Shown: positions 7,758 through 17,562, counted from the first letter of the stretch. The stretch: DNA of 64,000 nucleotides from Methylomonas aurea (GCF_024505045.1 NZ_JANIBM010000009.1:62001-126000); one strand, 5' to 3'. Program-made: numbers and translations. Notes: a model not told the origin generated them from the sequence alone.

Positions 7758-10700
7758 TCAATCGCGGCGTTGTTCGCCGCCGAACAGTTTTGCGATGCTG
7801 GAGTCGCTGCGGGCGGTTGCCGGCAATTGCGGCGCAATCAGGTTGGTACCGAACAAGTCCGCGAACTTTTCGGCCGGCAATGGTTTGGAGAACAGGTAAC
7901 CCTGGCCGAAATCGCAACCGGCTGCGCGCAACAGCTCCAACTGTTGTGGGGTTTCAATACCCTCGGCGACCACTTTTAGGCCCAGTTTGTGGGCCATTAC
8001 GATGATGGCTTCGCACAGAATCAGGTCGCTGGCGTCCGAAGCCAGATTGCATACGAAACTTTGGTCGATTTTCAGATAATCGATGTCGAATTTTTTCAGG
8101 TAAGACAACGACGAATAGCCGGTCCCGAAATCGTCGATCGCTACCTGCACCCCGGCATCGCGGTAGGCGTACAAATGGTCGCGGACCACGTTGTCGGCGT
8201 CCAGCAGCAAACCTTCGGTAATTTCGATCACCAACGCCTGGCCGGCCAACCCCAGTGCTTGCAGGTATGCCAGCCATTCGCTGTCGCCGCGGTTATGGCG
8301 GGCGAATTGCACCGGCGATTTGTTGACGCTGATTTTGAAATCCGGTGCGTAACTGGCACGCCAGTGGGCGATTTGTTGGGCGGCGACCCGGAATACCCAG
8401 TCGCCGATGTCGATGATTAAGCCGGTCTCTTCGGCTAACGGGATGAACTCGGCCGGACTGACCATGCCGCGCTTGGGGTGGCGCCAGCGCAACAGCGCCT
8501 CGGCTTTGTGCATGAAACCGGTGGCCAGGTCCACGACCGGTTGGTAGTTCAGTTCGAATTCGCCGTTGACTAAGGCTTGGCGCAAATCGTTGGTCAGCCG
8601 CATCCGGTTTTGCGCGACTTGTTCCATTTCGGCGGTAAAGTAGCTGTAGCGGTTGCGCCCTTGCTGTTTGGCGCTATACATGGCCTGGTCGGCGTTTTTT
8701 ATCAGTTGTTCAGCCGTGGCGGCATCCTGCGGATACAGTGTGATACCGATGCTGACCGAGATATAGGCCAGTTCGTCACCCAAGCGGAACGGCTCGCTGA
8801 GGCTGTGCAGAATGGCACGCGCCACCCGGTCGGTGTCTGATTGCGATTCCAGCTCGCCGAGGATGATGGTGAACTCGTCGCCGCCGAGGCGGGCCACCGT
8901 ATCGACTTCGCGGACGCAGCCGAGCAGGCGTTTGGCGGCTTCCTTCAACAATACGTCGCCCATGCCGTGGCCCAACGTGTCGTTGACTTCCTTGAACCGA
9001 TCCAGGTCCAGCAGCATCACCGCCAGGCTGTTGCGGTCGCGCGCCGCCTTTTTGATTTCCTGGTTCAGCCGGTCCTGGAACATGCGCCGGTTGGCCAGAT
9101 CGGTCAGCGGATCGAAATTCGCCTGGCGCCAGATGGCTTGCTCGACGTGTTTTTGCTCGGTGATTTCCGAGAACATCGCTACCCGCCGTTCCAGCTCACC
9201 GTTTTCGTTATAGATGCTATTGATGACCAGCCACTCGTGGTAAATCTCGCCGTTCTTGCGTTTGTTCCAGATTTCGCCCTGCCAATGGCCGGTTTGCAAC
9301 AGCGAATGCCACATATGCTGGTAGAAATCCGGGCCGTGGCGGCCCGATTTCAGGATGTCGGTGGATTGGCCGACCACCTCCGCTTCGCTGTAGCCTGTCA
9401 GCCGGGTGAAGGCGTCGTTGATCGCGATAATCCGGTTATTGGCGTCGGCCACCATCACCGCTTCGCCGATCGCCTTATGGATCATCGCCATCAATTGCAT
9501 TTCCCGTTCCAAACGTTTGCGTTCGCTGACATCGAGTACCGAGACAAACACCGCACGTTGGTTATTGATCTCGATCGGATTCAGGCTGATCTCAACCGGA
9601 AACTGGCTGCCGTCCGCGCGCAGCGCCGACAGCGAGCGGTTGGCGCTCATCGGCCGCGCCTTGTCTTCTTGCATGAAGCGCTCGCGCAACGCGGCATGGT
9701 TCAGGCTGGCCGGAAACGGCACCAAATCGTCGACGTTACGGCCGATCAAATTGTCGCGGGAATAGCCGAATACCGTTGCCGCCGGCTGGTTGGCGAGCAT
9801 AATGGTGCCGTTGGCCGCAACCAACAGTGCCGCTTCCGGCGAACCGGCGACGATTTTTTCCAATTGCAGCCATTGCAATTGCTTGCGTTCGGAAATATCG
9901 GTCTGAGTGCCGATCATGCGCAATGCCTTGCCGTTGGCGTCGCGTTCGATAACCAGACCGCGGGTCAGGATCCAGCGCCAGCCGTCGCCGAAACGAACCC
10001 GGTGCTCGTTGCTGAAGCGTTCGCTCAGATTGTTCAGATGCGCCTGCAAATCGGCCATCAGTTTCGGGCTGTCTTCCGGATGGATCGTGGTTTCCCAATC
10101 GCGGAAGTTATTGCGGCTGTCCTGCTCGCTGAAGTTCAGAATCTCCATGCAGCGCGGCGACAAAAACACTTTGCCGGCGGCCAGATCCCAGTCCCAGACC
10201 CCGTCGCCGCCGCTTTCCAACGCGAATTTCCAGCGCCGCTCGCTCTCTTGCAGCATCTTCTCGGCGGACTTGCGCTCGCTGATGTCGGTACAAATCCCGC
10301 AAATCGCGTAAATATTGCCGTCGGGGGTGCGCAACGGAAATTTGTGGCTCAGGTAAATGTGCGGCGTGCCGTCGCGGTGCGGGATGATTTCTTCGAAAAC
10401 CAGTGGGTGCCGAGCCTGCAGCACCATCTCGTCGTTGCGGCGCAGGGTGGCGGCGACGTCGGCCGGTAGCAGGTCGCTGTCGAAACGGCCGCGAATCTCG
10501 TCCTCGTTCAGGTCGAATATCGCACTAAATTGGCGATTGGCCATTTGGTAGGCGCCGTCCAGCCCCTTCGTGAAAATCACGGTCGGGGTGTTGTCCAGAA
10601 TGCTTTTGAAACGGGCTTCCGTCGCCGATAGGGATTGGCCGAACTGGATTTGGGAGGAATCGTCCTTGACTAGCTCGATTGCGCCGACGATGCGTTGGTC

Positions 10701-11882
10701 CGGGTCGTGCAGCGGCGTCTGCACCGAACTGAGCCAGCGGCCGCCTGGGGCCTGGAATGGTGCGTGGCAGACGGTTTCGCCTTGCAGCGCGCGCGCGATC
10801 CCGGCCGGAATTTCGGTTCGCGCCAGCCAGGGGAATTTTTCCAGCGGATTTTGGCCCAGACAGTCCGCTTCGCCGACGCCGGTCAGAGTTTGCATGAAAC
10901 GGTTCCACAGTTTGAAGCGGCCTTGCTCGTCGTAGACGATCACACCTTCGTGCAGCGATTCCAGAATCTGCCGGTTGAACTCGCTGAGCAATTTCGCGGC
11001 CCGTTCGGCGCGTTGGTGATTTTCGACGGTTAGAGCCAACAGGATGCCGAGAACGGCGGTGATCAGTAGATAAGACCATTCCAGGTACAGGCCGCTGTCT
11101 TGATCGGTACCGGCGAAATAGCCGAGTCCCAACGCGACGCTGAAGACGCCTTGCAGCGCCATGGCCGCGACCAACGGCAACACGCCGGGCAGGCCGAACT
11201 TCAACGCACCGTAGCCGATGAAGGCAAACAGGTAGAACGCTTTGCCGAAATCGCCGGGGTGCAGCGGCCAATGCAGAAAAATAATTTGGCCGGCCAAAAC
11301 GGCTGCGGCCAGATAAGCCGTGCCGTGGCCTAAGCGCCATATGTTCCAGCGGACGACGGGTTGGTAATGCCGCAGCAGCATAATCGGGGTGGCGATTGCG
11401 ATGCCGAGTATGTCCGCCATCCACCAATGCAACCAATTATCCGGCCATTGTGCCGGGGAGATCAGCCCGAAAAAGCGTAGTGCGGTCGAACCGCAGAAGG
11501 CCGAGATCACAGCGGCCAGGCCGCCGCAAAGCAATAAACGCAGGTAATCCTGCGGAGTTTGCAACCACGTCGCCGGATTGCGCAGCAAGGCGCGGCCGGC
11601 GACTGCGGATAATGCCGCGCCGGCGGCGATGAACAATGCCGCCGCCGGCGGGCCGCCCGCCCAGACGTTGCCGGCCAGCGCGCCGGCGAAGACGGCAGGC
11701 CACCATTTTTTGCCGCCCAGCAACAAGCCGCCCAGGGCAATACCGCTAGCCGGCCAGATGATGGCAACCGCGCGGTGGACCGTGAAAAAATCCAGAGCCA
11801 GTTTTGCCGCCAGCGCGTACGCCAGCGCCAGTCCGGTTGCTGCGGCCAGATGGCCGTTGAATGAGAGGGTTAGACGTTGCAA
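7758..11882 (-). CDS. MASE1-PAS(multiple)-GGDEF-EAL sensor protein
   Basis: This 1374-aa inner-membrane protein makes and/or degrades c-di-GMP. Residues 1 to about 290 are a multi-helix MASE1-type sensor (AIIWPASGIALGGLLLGGKK). About five PAS modules occupy roughly 300-920. The GGDEF domain (about 930-1095) has intact RLGGDEF with an RxxD inhibitory site (REVD) five residues before it. The EAL domain (about 1105-1360) has KAEALLRW, DDFGTGYSS and the distal EGIET, so it also looks catalytic. The start is a TTG at 11882 preceded by AAGG; there is no ATG in the N-terminal membrane region. It may share a transcript with the exported protein downstream. Which activity dominates cannot be read from sequence. 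Confidence 0.92.
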   Translation of the reverse strand: MQRLTLSFNGHLAAATGLALAYALAAKLALDFFTVHRAVAIIWPASGIALGGLLLGGKKWWPAVFAGALAGNVWAGGPPAAALFIAAGAALSAVAGRALLRNPATWLQTPQDYLRLLLCGGLAAVISAFCGSTALRFFGLISPAQWPDNWLHWWMADILGIAIATPIMLLRHYQPVVRWNIWRLGHGTAYLAAAVLAGQIIFLHWPLHPGDFGKAFYLFAFIGYGALKFGLPGVLPLVAAMALQGVFSVALGLGYFAGTDQDSGLYLEWSYLLITAVLGILLALTVENHQRAERAAKLLSEFNRQILESLHEGVIVYDEQGRFKLWNRFMQTLTGVGEADCLGQNPLEKFPWLARTEIPAGIARALQGETVCHAPFQAPGGRWLSSVQTPLHDPDQRIVGAIELVKDDSSQIQFGQSLSATEARFKSILDNTPTVIFTKGLDGAYQMANRQFSAIFDLNEDEIRGRFDSDLLPADVAATLRRNDEMVLQARHPLVFEEIIPHRDGTPHIYLSHKFPLRTPDGNIYAICGICTDISERKSAEKMLQESERRWKFALESGGDGVWDWDLAAGKVFLSPRCMEILNFSEQDSRNNFRDWETTIHPEDSPKLMADLQAHLNNLSERFSNEHRVRFGDGWRWILTRGLVIERDANGKALRMIGTQTDISERKQLQWLQLEKIVAGSPEAALLVAANGTIMLANQPAATVFGYSRDNLIGRNVDDLVPFPASLNHAALRERFMQEDKARPMSANRSLSALRADGSQFPVEISLNPIEINNQRAVFVSVLDVSERKRLEREMQLMAMIHKAIGEAVMVADANNRIIAINDAFTRLTGYSEAEVVGQSTDILKSGRHGPDFYQHMWHSLLQTGHWQGEIWNKRKNGEIYHEWLVINSIYNENGELERRVAMFSEITEQKHVEQAIWRQANFDPLTDLANRRMFQDRLNQEIKKAARDRNSLAVMLLDLDRFKEVNDTLGHGMGDVLLKEAAKRLLGCVREVDTVARLGGDEFTIILGELESQSDTDRVARAILHSLSEPFRLGDELAYISVSIGITLYPQDAATAEQLIKNADQAMYSAKQQGRNRYSYFTAEMEQVAQNRMRLTNDLRQALVNGEFELNYQPVVDLATGFMHKAEALLRWRHPKRGMVSPAEFIPLAEETGLIIDIGDWVFRVAAQQIAHWRASYAPDFKISVNKSPVQFARHNRGDSEWLAYLQALGLAGQALVIEITEGLLLDADNVVRDHLYAYRDAGVQVAIDDFGTGYSSLSYLKKFDIDYLKIDQSFVCNLASDASDLILCEAIIVMAHKLGLKVVAEGIETPQQLELLRAAGCDFGQGYLFSKPLPAEKFADLFGTNLIAPQLPATARSDSSIAKLFGGEQRRD

Positions 11883-12127
11883 ACAATTACCTTGGGTTAA
11901 ATCGAGAAGCTGCAGCCCGGATGGGCGAAGCCAGTTGTTTATCTCATAAACCGCAAGGTTTTGCCATCGGCCGCGGCGGTAAATCTTGATGAGGTTCCGG
12001 CTGCAAATGGGCGGATGCTAAGGCCGGTGCGGCGCGCGGCAGCGGCGTGCCGTCGGCGGAAAGTATCGAAACACTAAGGTTCGACCGGTTTACTGCGCAT
12101 TCGGCCTGCCCCCTGTCGGCGGCGAGT

Positions 12128-13009
12128 TCAGAGGCCGAGATTTTCCACTTCGACGCTGACGCTCAATTCGTGGTCCTGGCCGCCGAATATGACGCCTTTC
12201 AACGGCGTGACGTCGCTGTAGTCGCGGCCCCAGGCGACGACGATGTGGCGGTCTCCCGGCGTCTGGTTGTTGGTCGGGTCGAAGTCCATCCAGCCCAGGT
12301 CCGGCAAATACACCGAAAACCAGGCGTGCGAGGCGTCGGCGCCGACCAGTTTCGCTTGGCCCGGCGGCGGTAGCGTCTCGATGTAACCGCTGACGTAACG
12401 CGCCGCCAGCCCTTGCGAGCGGATGCAACCGATGGCCAGATGGGCGAAATCCTGGCAGACGCCGCGCCGATGCTCCAGCACCGTTGCCAGCGGCGTACTC
12501 AAATTGGTGAATTCCGGATCGAAGGTGAAATCGCGGTGGATGCGCTGCATCAAATCGTGTATCGCCTCCGGCAGCGGCCTGCCAGCTGCGAACGACGCCT
12601 GCGCGTAGGCAGCCAAGTCGGGATCGGCATTGACCAGCGGCGAATCCAACGTGTATTGGCGGGCGTCCAGCGTCGATTCGCCGGTTTCGCTGCGCAGTAT
12701 CTCCCTGGCCGCCTCCCAGCCGATGCCGTGGCCGAGGTCGGTCTGCCCCGGTTGACGGATGACCCGGACTTCGCTGACCGCCGTGACTTGCAGCGTCAGG
12801 TGCGGTTCGCGGATCGAAAACCAGGCCACCTGGTTGCCGAAAAAATCGGTGCGCACCCGGTAGTCGCACGGCGCCGGCGAAATCTGCAATTTGCTGTCGA
12901 TCACCTGTTGGTTCGGACTCGGCCGCGGCAGCATCCGTACTTCGTTGTAGGACAAGCCTACCGTTTGCTGGTAGTTGTAAGCGGTCGTGTGGGTGATCCT
13001 ATAGCGCAT
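12128..13009 (-). CDS. Transglutaminase-like cysteine peptidase/amidase of the Anbu locus
   Basis: This 293-aa protein has the N-terminal beta domain typical of bacterial COG1305 proteins (MRYRITHTTAYNY) and a papain-like transglutaminase core. The catalytic residues are visible as C185 in RRGVCQDFAHL, H228 in DASHAWFSVYL and D244 in MDFDPTNN. Such proteins usually hydrolyse or form amide or isopeptide bonds. There is no signal peptide, so it should be cytosolic. It starts 9 bases after the ATP-grasp/alpha-E gene and is the last gene of the Anbu cluster. Families of Anbu, CP-ATP-grasp, alpha-E and transglutaminase are known to travel together; a peptide-ligation and removal cycle has been proposed but the substrate is unknown. 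Confidence 0.9.
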   Translation of the reverse strand: MRYRITHTTAYNYQQTVGLSYNEVRMLPRPSPNQQVIDSKLQISPAPCDYRVRTDFFGNQVAWFSIREPHLTLQVTAVSEVRVIRQPGQTDLGHGIGWEAAREILRSETGESTLDARQYTLDSPLVNADPDLAAYAQASFAAGRPLPEAIHDLMQRIHRDFTFDPEFTNLSTPLATVLEHRRGVCQDFAHLAIGCIRSQGLAARYVSGYIETLPPPGQAKLVGADASHAWFSVYLPDLGWMDFDPTNNQTPGDRHIVVAWGRDYSDVTPLKGVIFGGQDHELSVSVEVENLGL

Positions 13010-13018
13010 GGCGAGCCC

Positions 13019-15550
13019 TCAAGATAGCGATTGCGGTGCGTCGCCGTGGCGAAAATAGGTTGCCGTCAGCGTTTCCGACAGGTTGGCCAACAGCCCGTAT
13101 ATTTTACCGAGTTGGCTGTCCAGCGCTTCGCGTTTGCCGTTTTCGGCGACGCTCTGCAATTCTTCGATGTTGGCGATGTGCAGGATGCAACTGGCTTCCA
13201 GCAACAAGCGCTCCTCGGCGTTGATGCGGCGGTTGCCGGCCTCGCGCGGCAGCTTGCCGACGTGTTCCTGCAGCCGGGCAATCTGATAGGCCAGGGAGCG
13301 CGGATTGTTCGGGTCCAGCAACAGCAATTCCAAAAAGGGCGTCAGCTCCAGGTTGGCGCGGTAGTGCTGGCGGTAGCAGATCAGGTTGTCGCTGCTGTCC
13401 AGCAAGGATTCGATCAGGCGGGTTTCGGCGGCTTCGCTTTGCGGTTCGGCGAATGCAGTGCGCAACAGCGACACCAGTTGCAGGCCGCGTTCCAGGCGGC
13501 GGCCGATGTCCAGAAACAGCCAGCCGTCGCCGCGGGTCATACTTTCCATCGCCAGGCCGCTGAAGGCGGACAAGGTCGTCACCAATTGGTCCATTTGCTC
13601 CTGCATCGACCACAGCCCCGACTTGCGTAGGCGTTGTGCGGCGGCAATCTGTTCTTCGATTTCGTCGACCACCCGCCAGGTATCCGACGACCACAAGTCG
13701 CGCACGGCGTAGGCTGACTGCGCCATGCGGTTGATGGTATCGGGCAGGCTGCCGATGCGGTCGGCATCGGTGGCCAATACCAGCAACTCCGCTTCCGGCG
13801 CCTTCAGCAATTCCTCGGCATCTTCGCCGAAGAAACCGGGGTAGGAACCGGTGGTGCCGGTCACGCAACGCAGCAAGGTATGCATGCTTTCTTGGTAATC
13901 CGGGTTGTCGCGTTCCGGATTGATGAATAATTTTTTGATCGTGGCCCGGATCAGCCTAATTCCGCCCTCGGCGCGCTCGGCATTGCGGCCGACCCAGAAA
14001 ATATTGTCGGCGGCGCGGCTCGGTAGTGCGTTGGCGTGGCCGCTGAGGCCGTTATCGCCGGCTTGGGCTACCGAACTAAGCTGCGGTTCGCTGGCGATGA
14101 CCCAGGTATCCTTGCTGATGCTGCCCATCTGGTTCGTGATCAACATTTCGCCGTAGCTGTGGGCGCTGCGGGTCAAACCGCCCGGCATCAAGGTATAGCC
14201 GTCGGCTCTGGCCACCATGAAACAGCGCAACAACGATTGCCGCGGCTGATAACAGCCGTCGGCCAAGCTGGGCGCGGTGGAAAAACTTTCGTATTCCTGG
14301 CCGACGTAAAAGGCCGGGCGGGCCTGAATCCGTTGGCGCCAGGCGGCGAGTTCCGCCCGGCTCAGTTTGTGGCCGAACACGGCGTGCTCGCCGGGTTTGC
14401 GGTAAATCGGCTTGATCACCAGCCGCGGCAGATTGGCCAACACATAGCTCAGTTCGCGGCTTTGCCCGCACCACCAGGTCGCGATCGAATTCAGCTTCAG
14501 CGGCTGGCCCAGGAAGTATTCGGCGATGCCGGGCAGGAAGGCCATCAGGCCGGGGTTCTCCAGCACGCCGCTACCTAAGGGGTTGGCGATGGCGACATTG
14601 CCGCGGCGCACCACGTCCAGTAAACCGGGCACGCCCAGTCGAGAGTCCTCACGCAGTTCCAGTGGATCGCAGTAATTGTCGTCGACCCGGCGCAGTATCA
14701 CGTCGACCCGTTGCAAGCCGGTCAGGGATTTCAGCCAGACGCAACCGTCGCGTACGGTCAGATCGTCGCCCTGTACCAGCGCGTAGCCCAAGTAGGCGGC
14801 CAGATAGGCATGTTCGAAAAAGGTTTCGTTCAACGGCCCCGGCGTCAACACCACGACCCGCGGCAATTCGCTGCGCTTCGGCGCCACCGCGTTCAGGCCG
14901 GCGCGCAGGGATTGGAAGAATCGCGCCAGCCGGTGCACCTGGTTGTCGCGGAACAGGCTGGGCAGTACCCGCGACATCGCCAGCCGGTTTTCCAGCGCGT
15001 AGCCGGCGCCCGACGGAGCCTGGGTGCGGTCGCCCAATACCCACATCTTGCGGTCCGGGCCGCGCGCCAGGTCGGCGGCGTACAAAATCAACTGGTGCTG
15101 GCCGGCCAGGCGTACCTGGTCGCAGACTCGCAAAAAGCCGCCGTGGTTGTAGACCAGTTCCAGCGGCAACAGATTTTTTTTGATCAACTGCCTAGGGCCG
15201 TAAAGATCGGCCAGGATCAGATTCAGCAATTCGGCGCGTTGCAGCAGGCCGGCTTCGATGTCGAACCATTCGTCGCTGGAGACCAGGAGCGGGACCGGGT
15301 CCAGCCGCCAGGGCCGGTTGGCGCCGTCCGGATCGCCGTAAACGTTGTAGGTGACGCCGTTTTCCCGCAGCAGGCGCAGCGCCTCGCGGTGGCGCTGGGA
15401 GACTTCCTCGGGGCCGAGCTGGATCAGGGCTTGCATCAGATGCTGCCAATGGGCGCGAATCCGGCCGGTTTCGTCCAGCATTTCGTCGTAGCCGTCGGGC
15501 TCTTGGCGGTATGCGGATGCGAAAGATTCGGGCAGGCTGAAAGTGGTCAT
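13019..15550 (-). CDS. Circularly permuted ATP-grasp / alpha-E domain fusion protein
   Basis: This 843-aa cytosolic protein joins two families often encoded separately. The N-terminal half (to about residue 500) is a circularly permuted type 2 ATP-grasp (COG2308), with the nucleotide-binding segments NPLGSGVLENPGL and VIKPIYRKPGE. The C-terminal half (from about 508, LPSRAADNIFWVGRNAERAE) is the helical alpha-E domain (COG2307). ATP-grasp enzymes ligate a carboxylate to an amine using ATP, so amide-bond synthesis on a peptide or small molecule is likely; alpha-E is an accessory of unknown role. I chose ATG 15550; a TTG at 15586 is in frame but adds residues unlike the family. It is followed closely by the transglutaminase gene. 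Confidence 0.9.
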   Translation of the reverse strand: MTTFSLPESFASAYRQEPDGYDEMLDETGRIRAHWQHLMQALIQLGPEEVSQRHREALRLLRENGVTYNVYGDPDGANRPWRLDPVPLLVSSDEWFDIEAGLLQRAELLNLILADLYGPRQLIKKNLLPLELVYNHGGFLRVCDQVRLAGQHQLILYAADLARGPDRKMWVLGDRTQAPSGAGYALENRLAMSRVLPSLFRDNQVHRLARFFQSLRAGLNAVAPKRSELPRVVVLTPGPLNETFFEHAYLAAYLGYALVQGDDLTVRDGCVWLKSLTGLQRVDVILRRVDDNYCDPLELREDSRLGVPGLLDVVRRGNVAIANPLGSGVLENPGLMAFLPGIAEYFLGQPLKLNSIATWWCGQSRELSYVLANLPRLVIKPIYRKPGEHAVFGHKLSRAELAAWRQRIQARPAFYVGQEYESFSTAPSLADGCYQPRQSLLRCFMVARADGYTLMPGGLTRSAHSYGEMLITNQMGSISKDTWVIASEPQLSSVAQAGDNGLSGHANALPSRAADNIFWVGRNAERAEGGIRLIRATIKKLFINPERDNPDYQESMHTLLRCVTGTTGSYPGFFGEDAEELLKAPEAELLVLATDADRIGSLPDTINRMAQSAYAVRDLWSSDTWRVVDEIEEQIAAAQRLRKSGLWSMQEQMDQLVTTLSAFSGLAMESMTRGDGWLFLDIGRRLERGLQLVSLLRTAFAEPQSEAAETRLIESLLDSSDNLICYRQHYRANLELTPFLELLLLDPNNPRSLAYQIARLQEHVGKLPREAGNRRINAEERLLLEASCILHIANIEELQSVAENGKREALDSQLGKIYGLLANLSETLTATYFRHGDAPQSLS

Positions 15551-15935
15551 GGTTCGGAGTTTGCCGGGTTGGCGCAATTTACGCAATCGCTAGTCGCGGT
15601 CTCGGCATGCTGGCCGATATGGCAAAAAACGCGAGCAAGAGGCGTGCCGCGCGCCGGTATCCTATCTGCTTTCCGTGCCGGGCTTGGTGCGCGAATCCGC
15701 TGGCGGCGCGGTGCGCGGGCGGCATAAAAAGTTTTAGCCGGGCGAGGCGGGTGTCGGCAACATTAACGGATTTTGCACGGGTTTGGCGCGAGGCGCACCA
15801 TAAACGGCAAGCCGGGTATCACAATGGCCGCCGCTCCGGCTATCCGCGGCCCGAAGCGATGCGCCAATGCGGACCGCGTTGCTCGATATCGGCGCGACAA
15901 TGCGGCTGCCGTTGCCTGATAGGATTATTCCGGTT
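15551..15935. other. Intergenic 385 bp inside the Anbu locus
   Basis: I see no convincing gene here. The stretch is GC-rich and lies between two minus-strand genes of the Anbu cluster. It may hold a promoter for the ATP-grasp/alpha-E gene, or the 3' end of a transcript that starts at the Anbu gene. No hairpin with a T-tract and no repeat was seen. Confidence 0.5.
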
Positions 15936-16274
15936 TCAGTAACGGTAGCCGAATTCGCAATTGCCGCCGAGGCGCTCGCTGAGCGGGGCTTCGCCGACGG
16001 TATTTTGGTTTAAATCCATATTGCAGGCCACGTCGACCTTGGATTTGCGGTTTTTGCCGGTGCCGATCAGGTTCTGTTCGCGGTTATCGGCCAGTGTCGG
16101 GCCGCTTTGCGGCGGTTGTTCGTCCAGCCACTGGTCCGACGGCATGCTCAGAATCAATTCCGGGCGCGGTTGCGGCGCCGATTTGGGAGCGGCGTCGGCA
16201 GCTAAGGGGCAGGCTGCGGCCAATAGTATGGCGGCCAACAGTCCGGCGGGGCGGGAAACAGGTAGTGTGTTCAT
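15936..16274 (-). CDS. Small exported protein in the Anbu locus, unknown function
   Basis: This is a 112-aa protein with an unmistakable signal peptide (hydrophobic GLLAAILLAAACPLA, likely cleavage after ADA at residue 28; C22 makes a lipoprotein reading possible but the lipobox is poor). The mature part of about 84 residues is polar and proline-rich at first, with two cysteines (VACNMD and GNCEFGYRY) that could form one disulfide, and it ends in an aromatic GYRY tail. The Shine-Dalgarno GAGGAGGG is one of the best in the window, so the gene is very likely expressed. It sits between the Anbu peptidase and the ATP-grasp/alpha-E gene. I do not recognise the family. Confidence 0.75.
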   Translation of the reverse strand: MNTLPVSRPAGLLAAILLAAACPLAADAAPKSAPQPRPELILSMPSDQWLDEQPPQSGPTLADNREQNLIGTGKNRKSKVDVACNMDLNQNTVGEAPLSERLGGNCEFGYRY

Positions 16275-16563
16275 GATACCCTCCTCAAGCCCAATGGGCC
16301 TGGATCACGAGTTCTACGATGTAAAAGGCTTTAAAAACGGCCTGTAACGCACAGAAAAGTGTAGGCAAATTTTTCGATTTGCGTAGGGCTTCTCGGAAAT
16401 TTTTTGGGACGTAGCGATGGCGGTCGGGCTGGTCCAAGCGCGGGTTGGACAGGGTGGGGCGGGCAAATATCCGGCTTGGCAGAGAAATCGCGGCAGGGAG
16501 GTATATACCGGCCACGGCGGGCGGCTTTTACCCGTCGCAGCCCGCTACGGCCGGATTTACCGG

Positions 16564-17316
16564 TCAGCAGCTCACCGGTAGCGGCCGGGAATCGGCCTTG
16601 CTGAATTGCGGCAACGTGGCGAATGCCTCTTTCAATTTTTCGTGCCACATGCGCCTTAACTGAATCAAATATTCGTTGTCTTCCTGGAAGCAGTAGTACT
16701 CGTCCAAGGTCAGGCTGTCCTTGTGGTAAATCAGCAATTCCACCGGTGCGCCGACACTGGCGTTGCTGCGCATGGTCGAGTCCATCGAAATCAGGCAGCA
16801 GCGGCCGGCCTCGTGCAGCGAGGTGTCGATTTTCAAGAACCGGTCCAGTACCGGTTTGCCGTATTTGTTTTCGCCGATTTGCAAATAGGGGGTTTGCCGG
16901 GAGGTGGTGATGCAATTGCCTTCCGGATAGACCAGATAGGCGCCGTGCGGCTCCTGGCCGATCTGGCCGGCCAGAATAAAGGTGGCCGAAGGATTGAAGC
17001 TGCTTTGGCCGGAGTCGGCATGGCGGCGTTGCTTTTCGACGCTGATATGGCCGACGTAGTCGGCCGCCTCGGATAAATAGCTGACGCTGTCCAAATTGAT
17101 TTCCGCCTGTTCCTTGATGTCCCGCTTCAATTGGTCGATCACCGCCTGCGTGGTGGCCAGATTGCCGGCGCTGAGCAACACGATCTTGCGGTCGCTGGCC
17201 GTGGTAAAGGCATGCATTTTGCCGTACGTGCTGACGTTGTCGATGCCGGCGTTGGTTCTGGAATCCGAGGTTAACACCAATCCGTCCTTCAGAGAGACGG
17301 CGATACAGTAAGTCAT
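16564..17316 (-). CDS. Anbu, proteasome-type self-assembling Ntn peptidase
   Basis: This 250-aa protein is the bacterial ancestral beta-subunit-like peptidase (Anbu). It begins MTYCIAVSLKDGLV, so removal of the initiator Met would expose the N-terminal Thr nucleophile. SDSRTNAG follows with D18, and K33 lies in STYGKMH, giving the Thr-Asp-Lys set of proteasome beta folds. Further conserved stretches are LLSAGNLATTQAV and MDSTMRSNASVG. Anbu particles assemble in the cytosol; the natural substrate is not known. It is the first gene of the minus-strand series leading to the small exported protein, the ATP-grasp/alpha-E fusion and the transglutaminase. A divergent DUF502 gene shares the 246-bp upstream region. 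Confidence 0.92.
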   Translation of the reverse strand: MTYCIAVSLKDGLVLTSDSRTNAGIDNVSTYGKMHAFTTASDRKIVLLSAGNLATTQAVIDQLKRDIKEQAEINLDSVSYLSEAADYVGHISVEKQRRHADSGQSSFNPSATFILAGQIGQEPHGAYLVYPEGNCITTSRQTPYLQIGENKYGKPVLDRFLKIDTSLHEAGRCCLISMDSTMRSNASVGAPVELLIYHKDSLTLDEYYCFQEDNEYLIQLRRMWHEKLKEAFATLPQFSKADSRPLPVSC

Positions 17317-17562
17317 AAGCGCAGAGTCTGAAACATTAGGTTAACCGCAGTGTACTAGAGATAAACCGCAAAGGCCAACGCCGGCCGCGGCCGACTGAAG
17401 CCGAGAGCTTGGCCGGATCGGAACGGGCGGTAACGGAACGTTTATGGTTTCCAACGCCCTAATGTTGGCGAGCATGCTTCATGCCCCAAAAAAGTAGTTA
17501 TCCGGGAACCGGCCGCGAGCCCGGCCGGTTTGTGTTTACAGTCAATTGAGGAGAGTCGCACT

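Noticed and set aside
8841-10469. 542-codon open frame opposite the GGDEF/EAL gene
   Set aside because: Mirror of the PAS and GGDEF coding frame; no start signal and no recognisable motif.
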